Assembly (NCBI GenBank): GCA_052033505.1
Contig: JBPOJN010000028.1
Location: 1-35,517 of the forward strand
Direction: 5' to 3'
From: JBPOJN01 sp052033505
Lineage (GTDB): Bacteria > UBA10199 > JACPAL01 > GCA-016699445
Length of the DNA: 35,517 bases
In this document: positions 15,132 through 24,676 of the stretch, in pieces
Numbering within the stretch: position 1 is the stretch's first letter
Layout of the letters: each line of letters starts with the position of its first letter
The notes under the pieces: generated by a model
What the model was told of the DNA's origin: nothing
Databases searched by the model: none
What the model saw: only the letters and a program-made list of their open reading frames with translations
Program-made: the position numbers and the translations under genes

Positions 15132-16177
15132 TCCTTTGTGACTTCCAAAGCCGCGGGCGTCGCGCGGCGTTCTTTCAATTTTTCGGAAAAACTTTCCAAG
15201 GCCTTCGGATCTCCCGCCAAGGCCAAGATGCGATTTTTGAGTTTCGTTCCCAATTCGCGATTGTCCAAAAATTCAGCGGCGCCGGTCTTCGCTAAGGATT
15301 CCGCGTTGTATCTTTGATGATCGTCGGCGGCGAACGGATACGGCACCAAGATCGCCGGCGTGCGCGTGGCTTCCAACTCCGCGATCGTCGACGCGCCCGC
15401 GCGGCAGACGACCAGGTCCGCTTTGGCGTAGACCGACGTCATATCGCGCAAGAAAGCCCCCACTTGGTGAGGAATGCCGGAAGCCGCATACGCTTCGCGC
15501 ACCCACGTTTCGTCTTTGCCCCCGGTCTGGTGGATCACGTAAAATTTGCGGCCCGCAACCTTCAAATCGGGCAACAAATCCACCATCGCGCGATTCAAGG
15601 CCTGGGCGCCTTGGCTGCCGCCCAAAACCGCGATGGTGAAAACGTCTCCGTGCGATTTTCGAGCTTCACCGACCGCATGAAGCTCGGAGCGCACCGGGGT
15701 GCCGGTCACGCGTGTTTTTCCCGAAGAGAAAAATTGCTTGGCCTCCGGAAAAGCCACGAAGACCCTCTGCGCGAAAGGCGCGAGGCGTTTGTTCGTGAAT
15801 CCCGGGATCGCGTTCGGCTCCAGTATCGCGCGCGGAAGTTTAAGCGACCACGCGGCCAGGATCATCGGGCCGGAGCTGTAGCCTCCGATGCCCAAAACCA
15901 TGTCGGGCTTTTCCTCGCGCAAGATATCGCACGCTTGGAAAAAGCTTTTCGGCAAACCTGCGAATGTTTTCAGCTTCTGCAAAACGCCTTCTCCTTTGAT
16001 GCGACCGACGGACAGCGCGCGATGCGGCAGTCCGTGGTCTTTTAAAATGTCGCGTTCCAAGCCGCGATCCGAGCCCACGAATACGGTCTCACCCTTCCAA
16101 ACTTGGGCGACCGCAATGCCCGGAAATAAATGCCCGCCGGTTCCGCCGGCAGCTATCAAGAGTTTCGCCCCGTTCAT
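15104..16177 (-). CDS. murG: Lipid II synthase MurG (GlcNAc transferase)
   Basis: The peripheral membrane GT28 glycosyltransferase that converts lipid I to lipid II, 357 aa. It opens LLIAAGGTGGHLFPGIAVA, the first glycine-rich loop; other hallmarks are VLGIGGYSSGPMILAAW, the N-terminal part LEPNAIPGFTNKRLAPFA, VLGGSQGAQALNRAM and the donor-site motif VVCRAGASTIAELEATRTPAILVPYPFAADDHQ. I chose the ATG at 16175-16177, which overlaps the ftsW stop as ATGA. The longer frame to 16219 adds 14 residues from inside ftsW that MurG proteins do not have. Confidence 0.97.
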   Translation of the reverse strand: MNGAKLLIAAGGTGGHLFPGIAVAQVWKGETVFVGSDRGLERDILKDHGLPHRALSVGRIKGEGVLQKLKTFAGLPKSFFQACDILREEKPDMVLGIGGYSSGPMILAAWSLKLPRAILEPNAIPGFTNKRLAPFAQRVFVAFPEAKQFFSSGKTRVTGTPVRSELHAVGEARKSHGDVFTIAVLGGSQGAQALNRAMVDLLPDLKVAGRKFYVIHQTGGKDETWVREAYAASGIPHQVGAFLRDMTSVYAKADLVVCRAGASTIAELEATRTPAILVPYPFAADDHQRYNAESLAKTGAAEFLDNRELGTKLKNRILALAGDPKALESFSEKLKERRATPAALEVTKECWELCTRH

Positions 16178-17265
16178 ACTTCGATCCTCGAAGAGACGTT
16201 CAGCAGCATCCCCACGCACGTCAGCGACACGATCATCATCGTGCCGCCGTAACTCAAGAAAGGCAGGGCCAAGCCTTTCGTCGGCAAGAGCCCCATCACG
16301 ACGGCGATATTAAACACGATCTGGAAACCGAACAGCACCGCCACGCCTAACGCCAGGTACGACGAAAAAGAGTCCGGGGCCTTCCACGCGATGGTAAATG
16401 CGCGGAATAACCACACGGCGAAGAGCGAAATGACGAAGAGAACACCCAAGAGACCCAGTTCTTCGCCCACGACGGAAAAAATGAAATCCGTATGCGCTTC
16501 CGGCAGATAAAAAAGTTTTTGTTTTCCCTCGCCCAATCCCTGTCCGAACAACCCGCCTGCGTGGAAAGCCAGATAGGATTGGATGATCTGAAACCCCGCG
16601 CCCTGCTTATGGCTCCAGGGATCCAAGAACGCCATGATGCGCTGCTTGCGGTAGGAGACGTTGAAGATCAAAAAGTAAAACGCGGGGAGTGCGAGTAAGA
16701 CTTCCGAGACCAGATACGTCAGCTTCGCCCCGCCCAAGAACATCAGGAAAAGAACCGTGGCCCCGAGCACGACCGCGTTTCCGAGATCGTCGCCCGCGAG
16801 GATTAAAAGAATCAGAATCCCCGAAAGCACCATGGGCGGCACGAAACCGACTAGAAAGATCTGGATCTTTTCTTTTTTCTTCGTGAGCACGTAGGCCATG
16901 AAGACGATGATGGCGAGTTTGGCGAATTCGGAAGGCTGAAATGAAAAAGGCCCGAGCTTGAGCCACCGCTGCGCGCCGCCGGCCTTGGTGCCGATGCCAG
17001 GGATCAATACGATGATGAGCATCACCAAAGCCGCTGCAAAAAGCGGATAAGCGAGTTTGCGGTAGTATTCGAGGGGGACGACCTTCGCGACCACCATGCC
17101 GATCAAGCCTAAGAAAACGGCCAGCAATTCTTTTTTCAGGAAAAACGTCGAGTCTTGGAACCGTTCGCGCGCAAGCACTCCGGAGGCCGAATAAATCATC
17201 GTGAGGCCCAGGGCCACGAGCAGCAACGTCACCAACAAAAGCGTGTAGTCGATGTGCTTCTTCAC
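16174..17265 (-). CDS. ftsW: Septal peptidoglycan polymerase FtsW
   Basis: A SEDS-family glycosyltransferase that polymerises lipid II at the septum with FtsI, 363 aa with about ten membrane helices. The family region GGAQRWLKLGPFSFQPSEFAKLAIIVFMAYVL is clear. So are the long extracytoplasmic loop with SYLAFHAGGLFGQGLGEGKQKLFYLPEAHTDFIFSVVGEELG, which includes the catalytic Asp region, and the terminal PTKGLALPFLSYGGTMMIV. The start is GTG at 17263-17265, overlapping the murD stop as GTGA. FtsW is favoured over RodA or SpoVE because of its position between murD and murG. Confidence 0.96.
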   Translation of the reverse strand: MKKHIDYTLLLVTLLLVALGLTMIYSASGVLARERFQDSTFFLKKELLAVFLGLIGMVVAKVVPLEYYRKLAYPLFAAALVMLIIVLIPGIGTKAGGAQRWLKLGPFSFQPSEFAKLAIIVFMAYVLTKKKEKIQIFLVGFVPPMVLSGILILLILAGDDLGNAVVLGATVLFLMFLGGAKLTYLVSEVLLALPAFYFLIFNVSYRKQRIMAFLDPWSHKQGAGFQIIQSYLAFHAGGLFGQGLGEGKQKLFYLPEAHTDFIFSVVGEELGLLGVLFVISLFAVWLFRAFTIAWKAPDSFSSYLALGVAVLFGFQIVFNIAVVMGLLPTKGLALPFLSYGGTMMIVSLTCVGMLLNVSSRIEV

Positions 17266-18620
17266 AGTTTTCTCACCAGTTCCTGGAAATAATCCCCACG
17301 ATGCTTGTAGTCGCGGAATTGATCGAAACTCGAACAGGCCGGCGACAGCAAGACCACATCCCCCGCAGTCGCCTGCGCGAACGCGGCGGGTACGGCGTCT
17401 TTCAAGCCTTCGATGACTGCGACGTCGACCGCGTCTTTCAAAACTTGGGCCAGGCGTGCACGCGATTCGCCGATGCAGATGGCGAGTTTGACTTTTTGCT
17501 GCGCCATTTGCTTCAGCGGTTCGTAACTGCCGCCCTTTTCGCGGCCTCCCAAGATCAGGACGACGCGGCGGTCTGGAAAACCCGCGAGCGACTTCACGGC
17601 TGCGTCGACGTTGGTGCCTTTCGAATCGTCGTAAAAACGGATACCGCCGCGGTCACGCACGAACTGCGTGCGGTGCGGCAGACCTTCGAAGGTCTCGATG
17701 ACTTTTTGGATCGCTTGGGGTTTGGCCTCGGCCGTCCGCGCCGCGGCGACGGCGGCCATGAGGTTTTCGCGGTTATGAACGCCGATCAATTTCGTCTTCG
17801 CGAGCGGATAGGATTCCTTGCCGAAAAAAATCATCCCGGATTCGAGGTAAAGTCGGTCGGCGGGAAACGGAATGCGGCGCGCCTTCGACTTCGCGACGTT
17901 TTTGCGCAGAAGCGAATCATTGCCCTGCAGGATGTCGCGGTAAATCACCGTACCTGACCGCGACTGTTCGGAGAAGATCCGGAACTTCGCGCGCGCGTAA
18001 TCCTCGAAAGACTCGTACCGGTCCAGGTGGTCGGGAGTGACGTTGAGCAGCACCGAAATCTCCGGCTGGAACGGCGATATCACGGTCTCCAGCTGGTAAC
18101 TCGAAACCTCGGCTACGACCCAATCGGGCCGTTTTTTCTTGGGCGAGGACTCAATTTCGGAGACCGCTTCGATCAGGGGTTTGCCGATGTTACCCGCGAG
18201 GACGGATTTCTGCCCGGAGGCCTGAAGCATGCGGTGGATGAGCGTCACCGTCGTGGACTTTCCATTCGTTCCGGTGACTGCAATCATGGGGATCTTCAAA
18301 TCTTTCAAACATTCGGCGGCCAATCCAAATTCGCCGACGACGCGGGTCTTCCGAGATTTGCGCAGGGCTTTTTTGATCGCGGGAAGCGACGCCGAGACGC
18401 CGGGCGAGAGCACGATCAGATCGCGGCCCTCGAAAACTTCTTCGGGATGTCCGCCCCAATGCATCGGGATTTTCCGGAATTCCGCCAAGACCGCATCGTC
18501 CGGGGCGGGACCGGCGTCGTTGATCTCGACCTTGGCGCCGGCTTCCATCAAATAGCGCGCGGCCGCGCGGCCAGAGAGGCCGAAACCGACGATTAAGATT
18601 TTTTTACCCTTAACATTCAT
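17262..18620 (-). CDS. murD: UDP-N-acetylmuramoyl-L-alanine--D-glutamate ligase MurD
   Basis: The second Mur ligase, adding D-Glu in the cytoplasm, 452 aa. It has an N-terminal Rossmann motif (ILIVGFGLSGRAAARYL), the P-loop VTGTNGKSTTVTLIHRM near residue 116, NVTPDHLDRYESFEDYARAKFRIF in the central domain, and DDSKGTNVDAAVKSL plus LILGGREKGGSYEPL in the C-terminal domain; the order fits MurD. It begins 4 bp after mraY and its stop overlaps the ftsW start. Confidence 0.96.
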   Translation of the reverse strand: MNVKGKKILIVGFGLSGRAAARYLMEAGAKVEINDAGPAPDDAVLAEFRKIPMHWGGHPEEVFEGRDLIVLSPGVSASLPAIKKALRKSRKTRVVGEFGLAAECLKDLKIPMIAVTGTNGKSTTVTLIHRMLQASGQKSVLAGNIGKPLIEAVSEIESSPKKKRPDWVVAEVSSYQLETVISPFQPEISVLLNVTPDHLDRYESFEDYARAKFRIFSEQSRSGTVIYRDILQGNDSLLRKNVAKSKARRIPFPADRLYLESGMIFFGKESYPLAKTKLIGVHNRENLMAAVAAARTAEAKPQAIQKVIETFEGLPHRTQFVRDRGGIRFYDDSKGTNVDAAVKSLAGFPDRRVVLILGGREKGGSYEPLKQMAQQKVKLAICIGESRARLAQVLKDAVDVAVIEGLKDAVPAAFAQATAGDVVLLSPACSSFDQFRDYKHRGDYFQELVRKL

Positions 18621-18624
18621 CTTT

Positions 18625-19698
18625 TTACCGCAATTTCAAAGTCGACAGCGCCGCCAAAGCGAGCACGAAAGAGATGATCCAAAACCGCACGATCACCTTG
18701 GGTTCGTCCCATCCCTTCAATTCGAAATGATGATGGATCGGCGCCATCAGGAAAATTCGTTTCCCGGTGAGTTTGAACGATAACACCTGCGTCATGACTG
18801 AGAGCGTCTCGAGCACGAAGATGCCGCCGATGACCGAGAGCAGGATTTCGTTCTTCGTGACCAAGGCCAAAAATCCCAGCGCCGCGCCCAAGGACAGCGA
18901 CCCCGTGTCCCCCATGAAAATTTCCGCCGGATAGGTATTGAACCACAAAAATCCCATCAAGGCGCCGACGATGGCGCCGCAGAAAATCGCCAACTCGCCA
19001 CTGCCGGGAATCGACGGGATCTGGAGGTACGTAGCAATCTTCGCGTTGCCCGCCGCATAGGCCAAAATCGCAAACGTCAGGAACGACGTGATGGACGGAC
19101 CGGTGGCCAGCCCGTCGAGCCCGTCGGTCAGATTGACCGCGTTGGAGGCGCCGACGATTAAGAAAATCGCAAACGGCACATAGAACCATCCCAAATCGGG
19201 ACGGAAGGTCTTGAAGAAGGGAAACGCGAGCCGCGTGTCGGGATTGAACTGGGAGACGATGGTCCAAGCGGCCACCCCGGCGAAGACACATTGGAGCAGG
19301 AATTTATAGCGCCCCGGAAGACCGCGCGATCCGTAGCGCAATTTCCGGAAGTCGTCGTAGAAGCCGATGCCCGCGAACGCGAAGAAAAGCCACATCACGA
19401 GCCAGACGGAGAGGTTCGCAAAATCCATCCAAAGCAGGACCGAAGTCAGACAACAAAAAAGGATCAAGACGCCGCCCATCGTGGGTGTCCCGGCCTTCGC
19501 TTGATGCGACTGCGGGCCGTCTTTGCGGATCGCCTGCGTGATCTGGAGTTTTTGAAGAAAGATGATCCAGCGCCGTCCCAGCAAGAAATACAGGGCCAAT
19601 GCGGTCACGAGGGCTCCGAAAGTCCGGAACGTAATGTATTTGAAGACGTTGAAAAGGATCACTTCATCCGCCAGCGGATAGAGGAAATAATAAAGCAT
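18625..19698 (-). CDS. mraY: Phospho-N-acetylmuramoyl-pentapeptide transferase MraY
   Basis: The polytopic inner-membrane enzyme that makes lipid I from UDP-MurNAc-pentapeptide and undecaprenyl phosphate, 357 aa. Conserved elements include GPQSHQAKAGTPTMGGVLIL, the FYDDFRKLRYGSRGLPGRYKFLLQ segment with the Asp pair, the NAVNLTDGLDGLATGPS motif, the FLWFNTYPAEIFMGDTGSLSLGAALGFLAL loop, and APIHHHFELKGWDEPKVIVRFWIIS at the end. Its ATG follows the murF stop with no gap, and GGGAGGAGG inside the murF end supplies the ribosome-binding site. A 224-residue frame inside it is a shadow. Confidence 0.97.
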   Translation of the reverse strand: MLYYFLYPLADEVILFNVFKYITFRTFGALVTALALYFLLGRRWIIFLQKLQITQAIRKDGPQSHQAKAGTPTMGGVLILFCCLTSVLLWMDFANLSVWLVMWLFFAFAGIGFYDDFRKLRYGSRGLPGRYKFLLQCVFAGVAAWTIVSQFNPDTRLAFPFFKTFRPDLGWFYVPFAIFLIVGASNAVNLTDGLDGLATGPSITSFLTFAILAYAAGNAKIATYLQIPSIPGSGELAIFCGAIVGALMGFLWFNTYPAEIFMGDTGSLSLGAALGFLALVTKNEILLSVIGGIFVLETLSVMTQVLSFKLTGKRIFLMAPIHHHFELKGWDEPKVIVRFWIISFVLALAALSTLKLR

Positions 19699-21090
19699 TT
19701 AGGCGCCTCCTCCCTTCAGACCCTGGACGACTTTTTCCATCTTCATGCCGCGGGACCCTTTCACGAGCATGAGATCGCCCGCTTGCAGCGAAGATTTAAG
19801 ACGCGGCAAGGTTTCTTCGACCGTCGGAAACGCCCAGGCGTTTTTTAATTTTTCGGCGCGCGCACCGGCGACCATGGCGGATGCGTGCGGGCCCACGGCG
19901 AAAAGCGCATGAACCCCGCTCTTGGCGGCCGCGCGTCCGACTTCGCGATGCAGACCGGAGGATTTTGGGCCCAATTCCAACATTTCGCCCAAGACCGCGA
20001 TGCGGCGGCGGCTCTGCGCCGAGGTTTTCAAGAAGGAGAGCGACGCCAACGTCGAATCGGGATTTGCATTGTAACAATCGTTGATGACGTCCACCCCGCC
20101 ACCGGCGACTTTCAAAATTTCCTTTTCCATCCTCTTACCGCTTAAACGGAAACTCCGGAGCGCGGTGCGTGATTTCGCCACAGGCACTTTGAAAAAATCG
20201 GCGATGGCCAGGGCCGCCAATGCGTTCGAGACGTTGTGATCGCCCAGAACCGGCATCGTGAAAGACGCTTTACGGCCGGCGAGGGAAGCCCGGAACGACA
20301 GACCGTCCAGGCCTTCGACCGAATGACCCAGAGCGCGGTAATCGCCGGCGGGCCCGAACGAAGCGACTTTCAATTTGCGACGTTTTGCGGTTTTTTGGAA
20401 ACGCGCGTAGTAAGCGCTCGCGCGCGGCAAGACGCTTAGGCCTCCCGGAACGATGTGACCCAGAAGTTCCCCTTTGGCTTTGGCGATGTTGTCCAAGGTT
20501 TTCAAACCTTCCAGATGCGCGCGCGCGATGTTTGTGATGACGCCCGCCTGCGGTCCCGTGATCTCGGCTAACCGGTCGATCTCCCCCAAGCGGTTCATAC
20601 CCATTTCGATCACACCGATCTCGTCGCGCGCAGTCAATCTCAGCAAAGTCAGCGGCAGGCCGATCAGGTTGTTTAAGTTTCCTTGGGTTTTGAGCACGCG
20701 GTATTTGGATGCCAAAATGTGCGCGATCAAATCTTTCGTCGTTGTCTTTCCGTTCGACCCCGTGACCGCGACCATCGGGGTTTCCGGGAACCGGCGCCTC
20801 CAGAAAAAAGCCAGGTCGCCTAACGCGCGCAACGTGTCTTTCACGCGGATCACGCCGAAGCCTTCGGGGACGCGGACGTCTTTTTGCACGATCGCCGCCA
20901 CGGCACCTTTGCGAGCGACGTCCGCGATGTGATCGTGGCCGTCATGCGTTTCTCCCACCAAGGCCACGAAGAGATTGCCTTTCGCGATCGTGCGAGAGTC
21001 GGTCGAGACGCCACGCGCGCGCAGGCTCTCTTTTTTGCAACTCAGACGGCCACCGACCGCTTCGGCGATTTCATTCAACATAAGATTCAT
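19699..21090 (-). CDS. murF: UDP-MurNAc-tripeptide--D-Ala-D-Ala ligase MurF
   Basis: The last cytoplasmic Mur ligase, adding D-Ala-D-Ala to UDP-MurNAc-tripeptide, 463 aa. It shows GVSTDSRTIAKGNLFVALVGETHDGHDHI at the N-terminus, the P-loop VTGSNGKTTTKDLIAHIL (about 113-130), GVIEMGMNRLGEIDRLAEI, NISRAHLEGL-like residues, and INDCYNANPDSTLASL in the C-terminal domain. All fit MurF. The start ATG overlaps the murE stop as ATGA. Confidence 0.96.
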   Translation of the reverse strand: MNLMLNEIAEAVGGRLSCKKESLRARGVSTDSRTIAKGNLFVALVGETHDGHDHIADVARKGAVAAIVQKDVRVPEGFGVIRVKDTLRALGDLAFFWRRRFPETPMVAVTGSNGKTTTKDLIAHILASKYRVLKTQGNLNNLIGLPLTLLRLTARDEIGVIEMGMNRLGEIDRLAEITGPQAGVITNIARAHLEGLKTLDNIAKAKGELLGHIVPGGLSVLPRASAYYARFQKTAKRRKLKVASFGPAGDYRALGHSVEGLDGLSFRASLAGRKASFTMPVLGDHNVSNALAALAIADFFKVPVAKSRTALRSFRLSGKRMEKEILKVAGGGVDVINDCYNANPDSTLASLSFLKTSAQSRRRIAVLGEMLELGPKSSGLHREVGRAAAKSGVHALFAVGPHASAMVAGARAEKLKNAWAFPTVEETLPRLKSSLQAGDLMLVKGSRGMKMEKVVQGLKGGGA

Positions 21091-22562
21091 GACACGAACC
21101 GTTTCAACAGCTCCCGGTCGCTGAACGGGAATTTTTTCGTTCCGATAATTTGATAATCCTCGTGACCTTTGCCCGCGACGAGCAAAAAGTCTCCGGGCTT
21201 GGCCAAAGAAACCGCTTTTTCAAGGGCCGCTTCGCGAGCGACGATGCGATACAAATTTTCCGTGGGGAATCCAGAAAGTCCCGTGAAGATGCCGTCGATG
21301 ATTTTTTCGGGGTCTTCGGTGCGCGGGTTATCCGAAGTCACGATCACGACGTCGCTGAAACCCGCGGCTTCGCGCGCCATCAAAGGCCGCTTCGACGTAT
21401 CACGGTCGCCCCCGCAGCCGAAGATCGTGATGAGGCGCGAACCTTTCGCGCGTGCGAAGGCTTTGAGCGTCCCCGCGACGCGCTTGAGCCCGTCAGGCGT
21501 GTGCGCGTAATCAACGAAGACGTTCAATCCGCGTTTGTTTTCGATTCGCTCCAGACGGCCGGGCACGTTTCGGAACGTCTGAATACCTTGCGCCACGTCG
21601 ACCAAGGACGCGCCCAACCCCAGTGCCATTCCCGCTGCGACCAATATGTTTTCTAAATTGTGGAGGCCGATCAAAGGCGAACGTATCGATACGCGCTCGC
21701 CGGCGTATGCGAGATCGGCCGAGAGGCCGTTTTCGTCGCAGACGACATTCGAAGCCGTGAGGTCACCACCCGCTCCGACGCCCATCCGGCGATACGGTGC
21801 GGCCGCCGCCAGCATTTCCCCGCCGCGCGCATCGCAAAGATTCGCCACGGCTGTTTTGTTTTTTTTGGCGCTCGCGGATAAGAGTTCGGAGAATAATTTT
21901 TTCTTGGTTTCGAAATAAGACTTAAGGTCTCCGTGGAAATCCAAATGATCCTGCGTCAGGTTCGTGAATCCCACGACGTCGAAGTGAACTCCGCGCGCCC
22001 TCTGCATCGCGATCGCGTGCGACGAGACTTCCATGACGACGTCGGTGACGCCGGAGGCGAGCATCTGCGCGAAAAGTTCCTGCAGGTCGACGGATTCGGG
22101 CGTCGTGTGAGAAGCCGGTATCTCGCGGCCCCCGAAACGGTAACCGATCGTGCCCAGCACCGCGGGAGTCCGGCCCGCGGCCTTTAAAATCGCCTCGAGT
22201 AGATAGGTCACGCTGGTTTTGCCGTTGGTGCCGGTCACGCCCGCGACCCGCATTTTCAGCGATGGTTCGCCGTAGTATCGCGCCGCCAGATCGGACAGAG
22301 CCTTCCGGGAATCGCGGACCTTCCAAAGCGGCATCGCGTACGTCCCGTCGACGTCACGCGAAATAACGGCCGCGCGCGCACCTGCAGCCTCGGCGTTCCG
22401 CAAGAAATCATGGCCGTCATTCTTCTCTCCCGGAATCGCTACGAAGAGCCATCCGTCGCGCACGCGACGCGAGTCGGGGGTCAGGCCTAAAATTTCGGTA
22501 TCCGTAAACGTCATGTTTTTAGTCGCCGTCTCCAAATCCTTCATCAACACGGAAAGTTTCAT
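21087..22562 (-). CDS. murE: UDP-MurNAc-L-Ala-D-Glu--meso-diaminopimelate ligase MurE
   Basis: The third Mur ligase, 491 aa. It has GLTPDSRRVRDGWLFVAIPGEKNDGHDF, the P-loop VTGTNGKTSVTYLLEAIL, a carbamylated-Lys-type central region, VDYAHTPDGLKRV, and the substrate motif SDNPRTEDPEKI. The Arg of DNPR selects meso-diaminopimelate in this family, so the stem peptide is probably of the usual Gram-negative type. I chose the ATG at 22560-22562 (MKLSVLMKDLE), which matches family N-termini; a GTG at 22604 would add 14 residues that run into the ftsI end. It starts 14 bp after ftsI. Confidence 0.96.
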   Translation of the reverse strand: MKLSVLMKDLETATKNMTFTDTEILGLTPDSRRVRDGWLFVAIPGEKNDGHDFLRNAEAAGARAAVISRDVDGTYAMPLWKVRDSRKALSDLAARYYGEPSLKMRVAGVTGTNGKTSVTYLLEAILKAAGRTPAVLGTIGYRFGGREIPASHTTPESVDLQELFAQMLASGVTDVVMEVSSHAIAMQRARGVHFDVVGFTNLTQDHLDFHGDLKSYFETKKKLFSELLSASAKKNKTAVANLCDARGGEMLAAAAPYRRMGVGAGGDLTASNVVCDENGLSADLAYAGERVSIRSPLIGLHNLENILVAAGMALGLGASLVDVAQGIQTFRNVPGRLERIENKRGLNVFVDYAHTPDGLKRVAGTLKAFARAKGSRLITIFGCGGDRDTSKRPLMAREAAGFSDVVIVTSDNPRTEDPEKIIDGIFTGLSGFPTENLYRIVAREAALEKAVSLAKPGDFLLVAGKGHEDYQIIGTKKFPFSDRELLKRFVS

Positions 22563-22576
22563 GTTCAAACCGTCTC

Positions 22577-24676
22577 TCACTCCACCCCGAAATAAACGCG
22601 GCACGCCTGCTCACCGGAACTTCCCGGTGACGGCGTCTGCGATCGCGCCACTCCCGACCCCACCAGCTCGCAACGCAAACTTCTGCGGTCCAAGATCGCC
22701 AAGACGCTGCGCTTCGAGAGACCGCGGAAATCGGGAATCGTTTCTTTTCCCCCACGGTTTTCCTGGGACGAAAACATTGCGGGCGCTATGAGAGAGGCTT
22801 GCGTGGTGCCGCGCAGGGAATTTTGCGCTACGTTCTTCAAAGCCACGTTCGCGGTCTTCAAGGCGGTGGAAATCGCTCCGGGTTTTTGTTCGGCCGTTTT
22901 CATGATGGGTTCGGCTTTGGGCATGGGGGCATTCGAAGGCACTCCCAGATCGGTCAAAGCCGCCCAGGCGATCTCGCGGAAGATCGGCGTTGCGACCAAG
23001 CCGCCGTAGATGTCGCCCTTGGGCTCGTCGACGGTGACCAAGACCACCAACCGCGGTTCTTCGGCGGGCACGATACCCACGAACGACGCGACGAATTTAT
23101 CGTGTGAATACTTTCCGCCGACGACTTTCTGCGCCGTTCCCGTCTTGCCCGCGACAGAATATCCGGGCAACGCCGCGCGCACCGCGGTGCCACCCTCGCG
23201 TGTGACTTCCTTCATGATGTCGATCATGAGCCGCGCGGTCTGCGGCTTCAGCACGCGCCCCACTTCCGAAGGCCCATTTTTCTGGAGCACGCGTCCTTCG
23301 TGGTCGGTAATGCTCGCGACCATGTAAGGTTTCATGCGCAAGCCTCCGTTCGCGATCGTGGCATAGCTCGAGGCCATTTGCAGGGGCGTGGTCAGTATAC
23401 CTTGACCGAAGGAAATGTTCGCGAAATCGATCTCCTGCCAAGATTTCGAGGGGCGTAAGAAACCCGAGATCTCGCCCGGATAGTCGATTCCCATTTTTTT
23501 ACCGAATCCGAATTTGGCAACGATATCGGCGAATTTCTCCTTACCGAGTTTCTTACCAACTTTATAAATACCGATGTTGGAAGAGACCTTGATGATGTCA
23601 CGTACCGACATCATGCCGTATTTTTCGTGGTCGTGGATCGTGTGATCGCCGATCTTCAGGTCGCCGCCTTCGCAGAAAAATTGGTCGTTGGGTGAAACGA
23701 CCCCGTTTTCGATCGCAGCGGCCGCCATGATGGTCTTGAACGTCGATCCCGGCTCGAATGAGTCGGTCACAGCGATGTTCCTCCAGCGGGACATTTCATA
23801 GTCGCTGTAGGAATTAGGATTGAAGCTCGGGTAGGACGCCATCGCGAGCACGGCGCCGCTCTTGGGCTCGATCACGATCGCGGTGCAGGATTTAGCGTGG
23901 TTTTTCTGGCAGGCCGACGACAGTTCTTTTTCCGCGGAGTATTGAATGTTTTTGTGGATGGTCAGATGAAGATCGTTCGCCTCGCGGACGTCCTTGCCTT
24001 GCTCCATCGTTTCCACGGTCTCGAACATCTTACCGCGCGCGTCGCGGTACGCCGTCCCGCTTTCCGCGGAGCCTTGGAGAATGCGATCGTAGAAAAGTTC
24101 GAGACCGCTCAGACCTTCGCTGTCACGGCCGACCGCACCCAGGATCTGGCTGGCGAACTCGCGGTTCGGGTAAAAACGCTTCGACCCTTTGACGATTTCG
24201 ACGGCGTCACGGGCGCCCAAAGACGTCGATTCGATCAGAGTGCTAATGTCCTCTTTTTCGCGGGGTGTGATGTAACGCTTCAGCCAAACGTATTTTTTCG
24301 CGGGATCGAGCTTTGCGCTGAAATCTTTTTCCGACATTCCCAAGAGCGCGCGCAACTTCGCGGCGGCCTCCGGCTTTTCGTTCAAACGACCCGGACGCAC
24401 GGCGACCGAATACGCAGGCACGCTGACGGCAAGTTCCTGTTCGGACGCGTCGTAAATGTTGCCACGCGGCGGGGATTCCTCGATCTTCGTCTTGTATTGG
24501 CTCTTGGCGATTTTTTGGATCTGCGTACCTTGGTTCGTATGGAGGTAAACGGCGCGCGCGACCAGCGTTACGAAGCCCAAGGAAAAGAAACAGAAAACGA
24601 CCGCGATTCTCTGCCGTTTGGCGCGAACCGCCTGGAAATCGCTGTCTTTCGCGTAGGCTTTTTTCCGTTGTTTCAT
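22577..24676 (-). CDS. ftsI: Septal penicillin-binding protein FtsI (PBP3) with C-terminal PASTA
   Basis: The class B transpeptidase that cross-links septal peptidoglycan with FtsW, 699 aa. One transmembrane anchor (about 24-46) follows a basic N-terminus. The PBP dimerisation domain (from PPRGNIYDASEQELAVSVP, residue 69) is next. Then comes the transpeptidase domain with Ser311 in EPGSTFKTI, the Ser-Ser-Asn motif at 365-367 and a KTG motif near 517. After a Ala/Lys-rich spacer the last ~55 residues (IPDFRGLSKRSVLAILDRRSLRCELVGSG) form a single PASTA domain. E. coli FtsI lacks this domain; it occurs in SpoVD-like and some deltaproteobacterial FtsI. The start ATG overlaps the ftsL stop as ATGA. 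Confidence 0.96.
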   Translation of the reverse strand: MKQRKKAYAKDSDFQAVRAKRQRIAVVFCFFSLGFVTLVARAVYLHTNQGTQIQKIAKSQYKTKIEESPPRGNIYDASEQELAVSVPAYSVAVRPGRLNEKPEAAAKLRALLGMSEKDFSAKLDPAKKYVWLKRYITPREKEDISTLIESTSLGARDAVEIVKGSKRFYPNREFASQILGAVGRDSEGLSGLELFYDRILQGSAESGTAYRDARGKMFETVETMEQGKDVREANDLHLTIHKNIQYSAEKELSSACQKNHAKSCTAIVIEPKSGAVLAMASYPSFNPNSYSDYEMSRWRNIAVTDSFEPGSTFKTIMAAAAIENGVVSPNDQFFCEGGDLKIGDHTIHDHEKYGMMSVRDIIKVSSNIGIYKVGKKLGKEKFADIVAKFGFGKKMGIDYPGEISGFLRPSKSWQEIDFANISFGQGILTTPLQMASSYATIANGGLRMKPYMVASITDHEGRVLQKNGPSEVGRVLKPQTARLMIDIMKEVTREGGTAVRAALPGYSVAGKTGTAQKVVGGKYSHDKFVASFVGIVPAEEPRLVVLVTVDEPKGDIYGGLVATPIFREIAWAALTDLGVPSNAPMPKAEPIMKTAEQKPGAISTALKTANVALKNVAQNSLRGTTQASLIAPAMFSSQENRGGKETIPDFRGLSKRSVLAILDRRSLRCELVGSGVARSQTPSPGSSGEQACRVYFGVE

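Noticed and set aside
15314..16045. Long plus-strand frame (243 codons) inside murG
   Set aside because: Antisense shadow in a GC-rich gene; Arg/His-rich with no recognisable features, while murG is fully supported.
18617..19291. Minus-strand frame of 224 codons inside mraY
   Set aside because: Out-of-frame shadow; mraY motifs are in the other frame.
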